From contig OX393553.1 in NCBI GenBank assembly GCA_947650365.1, forward strand, positions 69,323,716-69,387,715: a DNA stretch of 64,000 nt. Reading direction: 5' to 3'. The notes beneath the pieces are model-generated. The model saw only the letters and a list, made by a program, of their open reading frames with translations. It had not been told where the DNA came from and ran no database searches. Positions 60,213 to 64,000 of the stretch are shown here, in pieces (positions within the stretch are counted from its first letter, which is position 1; the number at the start of each line of letters is the position of its first letter). This DNA is from Chamaelirium japonicum (taxonomy: Eukaryota; Streptophyta; Magnoliopsida; Liliales; Melanthiaceae). Position numbers and translations under genes: made by a program.

Positions 60213-60647
60213 ATGGCTACTCTTCCCGAAAGAAACCCATTGGAAGAAGAGGAGGAGCTGGAAGAAGGGTACGAGGGTTTTGTATTGGGATGTCTATGGC
60301 TCAGTTTCCTGTGCTTCTGGTGCCCGAAGCAAGGCAGGATGGAGCGTACGTCCCTGCTGCATGGGGGCTGCAGCCAACAGCAGGAAAGATGGGAGAAGAG
60401 AGGCTGCAGGAGGGGAAGGGGGAAGCTATCTGAGTCCATGCGGGGGCTGACGTGGAGGGACCTGCTGCGAAAGCTGAGGCCGCACAGCCGCATCACGAGG
60501 AAGACGCCGGGGTTCCATTACGACCCGAGCAGCTACGCCTTGAATTTTGAAGACGGGACCGGTCACGAGGACGAAGGCGGGACGAGTCTATCGACTTACC
60601 TTTGTGGAGCGGATCGGTGCCCGAAGAGGGACTATCCATCTGGGTGA
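60213..60647 (+). CDS. small intronless plant protein of unknown function, 144 aa
   Basis: The start context ATCCATGGC is good. Residues 1-20 are strongly acidic (run of Glu), 23-38 are hydrophobic with three Cys (VLGCLWLSFLCFWC), 50-75 are basic, 81-90 read WRDLLRKLRP and 101-115 read FHYDPSSYALNFEDG. The WRDLLRKL plus FxYDPxSYALNFxDG pair recurs in a family of small, single-exon, uncharacterised plant proteins of 100-150 residues, some induced by stress; this match is from memory. It has its own TATA box and is compositionally unlike its repeat neighbours, so it looks functional. The (CT)n leader runs right up to the coding region. Confidence 0.75.
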   Translation: MATLPERNPLEEEEELEEGYEGFVLGCLWLSFLCFWCPKQGRMERTSLLHGGCSQQQERWEKRGCRRGRGKLSESMRGLTWRDLLRKLRPHSRITRKTPGFHYDPSSYALNFEDGTGHEDEGGTSLSTYLCGADRCPKRDYPSG

Positions 60648-60659
60648 TCGGGTGCCACG

Positions 60660-62160
60660 TCAGGATTTTACCAACATCCAATGTTAAAAGTAGAATTTCC
60701 TTTCATTAAATTATCACAATGGATTTTTTTTTTTTTTTATTGTTTGAGGGACCACTATGCTGGTAAATACATCATTTTTTTTTTTTTTAACGCCTGCGTA
60801 AGATCGGCATAGGATCAAAACTCGGCATAGGAGCGAGAGGAATGTCCTGATTTTTTTTAACTCCACTGATAGGAAAGCTCGCCAATAAGACAGAGAGGAA
60901 TTATGTTGTAGCATTTATTTGTTATAGAGAACCTATGTATCACGGTGATACTTTAAAGGTTGTGTGTTGGTTATTTTTCAGATGCGGCTATCTACAATTA
61001 ATTTATTGTTTACCCAAGCTAGCCCCAACCTAAAATGTAATTTAATGTCAAAATTAGCCATGCGAGCTAGCCAGCCATATTGACAAGGGCAACCCGAGCC
61101 ACCACCCTATTGCATGTTCGCAAGTCGTCGTTGCACCCTCCGAAGCAAGCCATGTCGTAGATGCATTTCTCCTGCTCCCCATCCTCCTCATACACAAGGC
61201 CATTTCAGGACAAGTACGTGTGTTTACAAACCATTTCACTGGAGGCTAGGAGTCTAAGTGCAAGGTAGTGGTACTCGACCATCGTTAATCACTCAACTAC
61301 CAATTGTTGAATGAGCTACAGGGGAACTCTACCTCCAGTGTTCGAATACGATGTACAAAAAAATTTGCCCGCCAATGTCCGAGCGACTGTTCATCAAACA
61401 GAGGAGGTTGGAGGAGGAAGGATGGAGGAGAATGGAGGCAACGATAGTGGTTTGAATGGGGCCAAGAAAGAAAAAGGAGGCCGGGAGGCGGACGGGCAGT
61501 TGCCTGCATGGGTTCGGTGATGGCGACTGTATGCAGTAGCATTCATGGACTCCGACAACAAGAGAAAAGGGAAGAGAGTAGAAAGTGTGTGGGGTGCCTT
61601 GGTTTGCCCCAAGTAAACTGTGGCCAACATTTGGAGGTAGGGGTTGCCTTCGGCAAACTATAAATTGTATAGAGCCACGCCCTATTATTTAGGCATTGAA
61701 AAAGTTACTATAACAAATGATCATAAAAAGTACTTGCAAAGAATGTTGTTAAAAATACAAGGTTTGTCGCTATATATATATTTCACAACGATGATCACTA
61801 CAAATAAAAAAATCTATAATGCACAATGGTCGGTATTATTTTTTTTATTTCTGTTAAATTGCCCCCAATACACATGGATTTAACACAATTCATCCTCAGG
61901 ATACAGCTAGCCAATTTTCTAAGAATGTACCCACTTAAAATCATGAATGTATTAGAGCATCTTCGATTACTGTAAAAAGACTTTTAAATAAAGTATGTTA
62001 TAAAATTTTGTATTTTTTATAGCAATAAAACATGAAACAAAAAAATTGTGAAAGTTCTCATAATTTTTTAAATTATAAGAAGGTGAATAAAATAAAAAAT
62101 TTATAAATTTTACGAAACTCTTTGTAAATACAAAGAATTAATACTTTTAAATAATAATTG
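60660..62160. other. spacer, mostly unrecognised
   Basis: Two long T runs (60726-60739, 60777-60789). GAGCATCTTCGATTACTGTAAA at about 61955 resembles the end of a common plant MITE, but no partner end was found. Short open stretches at 61297-61542 have no family. Confidence 0.4.
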
Positions 62161-62199
62161 ATAATTATTCTATACTCATATGCATGCCGGCACGCAAAA

Positions 62200-62290
62200 G
62201 ATTTCGAGGGTGAAGATAATATTTCGAGACAAGTGATAATATTTCAAAGGTAGCAAAAAAATATTTCAAGGGTGACGACAATATTTTGAG
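62200..62290. repeat. ~30-bp tandem repeat (GATAATATTTCGAGGGTGA type)
   Basis: Four degenerate copies built on ATAATATTTCGA or ATATTTCAAGGGTGA. Confidence 0.75.
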
Positions 62291-62327
62291 GATTGGGGGA
62301 TGGGATTTGGGGTTCGATGAGAGAGGG

Positions 62328-62330
62328 ACA

Positions 62331-62396
<66 letters not shown>

Positions 62397-62397
62397 A
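62328..62397. repeat. (CA)n(GA)n(G)n compound microsatellite
   Basis: CA, then GA, then a G run. It is followed by two copies of an ~81-bp unit (62398, 62479) containing GCTATGC(T/A)GGATTTGGGGAG. Confidence 0.9.
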
Positions 62398-62539
62398 GTG
62401 GGGTGCTATGCTGGATTTGGGGAGAGACTGGATCGGGGCAGATGAGAGGGATGGGATCGTCACAACTGTTTGGGTTGGATGGGGCGCTATGCAGGATTTG
62501 GGGAGGGACAAGATCGAACTGAATCATAACCTTTGATTG

Positions 62540-63380
62540 TCTTTTAGGCAAATCAATCACAACTGTTAATATGTCCCTTCATGTTTGTCCCCCCCCCCAT
62601 AAAACCCTGAAATATTAACTATATAGATAACATACATATATATATAGACATAGATTTTTTTCATATATATAGCATATGAACAATTGGCTAATTGCATAGT
62701 AATTCAAAACCTCATATTTACTTATCAACCCCTAACACTAGACTAAATGTGTAGATTGACCCTAATATTAACTGGCGTTTATTGGTATATTCATGGTTTG
62801 ACTCCAACTCTGATGATTCTATCCTTAGGTAACCGGAAGAGAAAAAAGTTAGGTCCAAAGAATCAGACAAAAAAACCCTAATTTATGGAAGATAGAGAGT
62901 GGTACTCCGGGCCTAGCTTTCCATCTACAAGTAAAGTACGGGTACAATTGGCACGGTAGTAGTACTCATACCACTAACATTCCTTGAATATATATTCCCC
63001 CCAAATAGACGCTAAATAACCTGAGCAGTACGTTGATCTGAACGAAGTAATATAGTTTTCATGGGTGAATATGTAAATTTGAAGTTTTTCTTGTTTTCAT
63101 GGTACTATATGCAGAAGTTCGAATATAGCTATTGGTAAGTATATTATTTGCCAAAAGAACATAAATAAAATAAGAAATATAATATTGTGCATGTATACAG
63201 GACCACCAGCACCGCCATCGGCCTCTGATGCTCTCACCCCCTTTGCTCTCCCAATCCCCCCCCTCGATTGCCCTCCCTCTCAGTTTTTCCTACGACACTG
63301 ATCGACCGCCACCCATGCATCACCATCCTTGCACTCCCAACCAAGAGAAGTGAACGAAACTTAAATTACTGGTCAAATCT
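62540..63380. other. AT-rich spacer, nothing recognised
   Basis: No supported gene or transposon end. Confidence 0.5.
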
Positions 63381-63489
63381 TCATCGAGGAGCATGCTCAT
63401 GTTCTTCCTTTCCTTTCCCTTGCCAAATATTAAAAAAAAAACACTCTTCAACCCCTAGGGAGGGAGGGGAGAGACTAGGAGAGGAAGGG

Positions 63490-63629
63490 AAAGTAAATAA
63501 ATGAAACCAATCACTCCTTTCGCTCAAATCATGCCCAGTTGCAAGTTCCATGAGGATATCCAATGCGCATATACCATGTGCATGACATTGCTGAAACTTT
63601 AGCAATTCTGCCCTTAAAACCCTAAACAC
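63490..63629 (-). CDS. possible short exon, unrecognised
   Basis: The minus strand encodes FQQCHAHGICALDILMELAT and GHDLSERSDW, which reads like real protein, and an acceptor-like GTTTCAG lies just upstream. No clear donor was found and I cannot name a family. Confidence 0.2.
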
Positions 63630-63639
63630 AACTATGTAG

Positions 63640-64000
63640 GCTTTGAGGGTTCCAAGCTGAAAACTTTAAGTTCGGATACTCGATCAAGTACAATTGGACC
63701 CCTAGTGAAGCAACAAATCACATATCAAACAGTGGAAACAAATCTAAGGTTCAAATCATGACGGGAGTCTTACAAATACAAATATCGTCTTTTTGAAAAT
63801 ATAAAACTCACAAGCTTATAAAAGCATGAGACTAATCATCCATGATGCTAGCATGAGAGGCATATAACTCACCATATTAAAATTAGGTATTTCAAAACCT
63901 GTGTACGTGCATGTATACGCACGAAGATAAAAAATGGTGATCTATAGTGAATACACTCAACGTGCACATTAACCTGATAATTGAGAAATTTTAAAATACA
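63640..64000. other. window end, nothing recognised
   Basis: AT-rich; no supported feature. Confidence 0.4.

Overview
The window is nuclear DNA of a flowering plant. It has long AT-rich introns, GT-AG splice sites with plant spacing, (TA)n and (CT)n microsatellites, and plant transposons: a tRNA-Met-primed copia element, a CACTA element, hAT MITEs, a Cassandra TRIM carrying 5S rRNA sequence, and plant LINEs. No species can be assigned from sequence alone. Most of the DNA is transposon or decayed repeat. Only two host genes are well supported.

Layout. 1-420: a CT-rich, leader-like stretch on the plus strand. 1.3-3.3 kb: a hAT-type element with an 8-bp target duplication and an inverted partial copy. 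3.4-10.0 kb: a dense run of about ten terminal-inverted-repeat elements from several families, almost every one bounded on both sides by (TA)n or (CT)n(TA)n. This looks like repeated insertion into TA microsatellites, and is the most unusual part of the window. 11.0-13.5 kb: a hAT MITE, a TIR element filled with a ~21-bp satellite, and a possible copia LTR remnant.

13.6-35.2 kb (minus strand): a neurochondrin-family gene. I reconstructed 15 exons whose junctions keep one reading frame for 536 codons. The last ~70-80 codons were not found. Its introns hold a 1.7-kb LINE, two very short insertions of the same LINE family (163 bp and 37 bp, each with a perfect 15-16-bp target duplication), a Ty3/gypsy integrase scrap, a complete Cassandra element, a fold-back hairpin and a GC-rich LTR-like unit with a short ORF.

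35.2-38.7 kb: repeats around the neurochondrin promoter, a Tourist-like MITE and a decayed plus-strand LINE. 38.8-58.2 kb: a three-level nest. A copia LTR retrotransposon (LTRs 38792-40701 and 56232-58189, target duplication GATAC) was interrupted 24 bp upstream of its gag start by an 11.07-kb CACTA element (43287-54360, target duplication TAA), which itself holds a hAT MITE (53555-54042, target duplication TCCCACAT). The CACTA transposase gene is nearly intact, and the element also carries a decayed, intron-containing fragment that looks like a captured host gene.

58.2-64.0 kb: microsatellite-rich DNA, a possible Helitron end, and a compact intronless plus-strand gene (60213-60647) with a TATA box and a CT-rich leader. 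No functional pathway links the host genes. The biology here is layered transposition around and inside a conserved gene.
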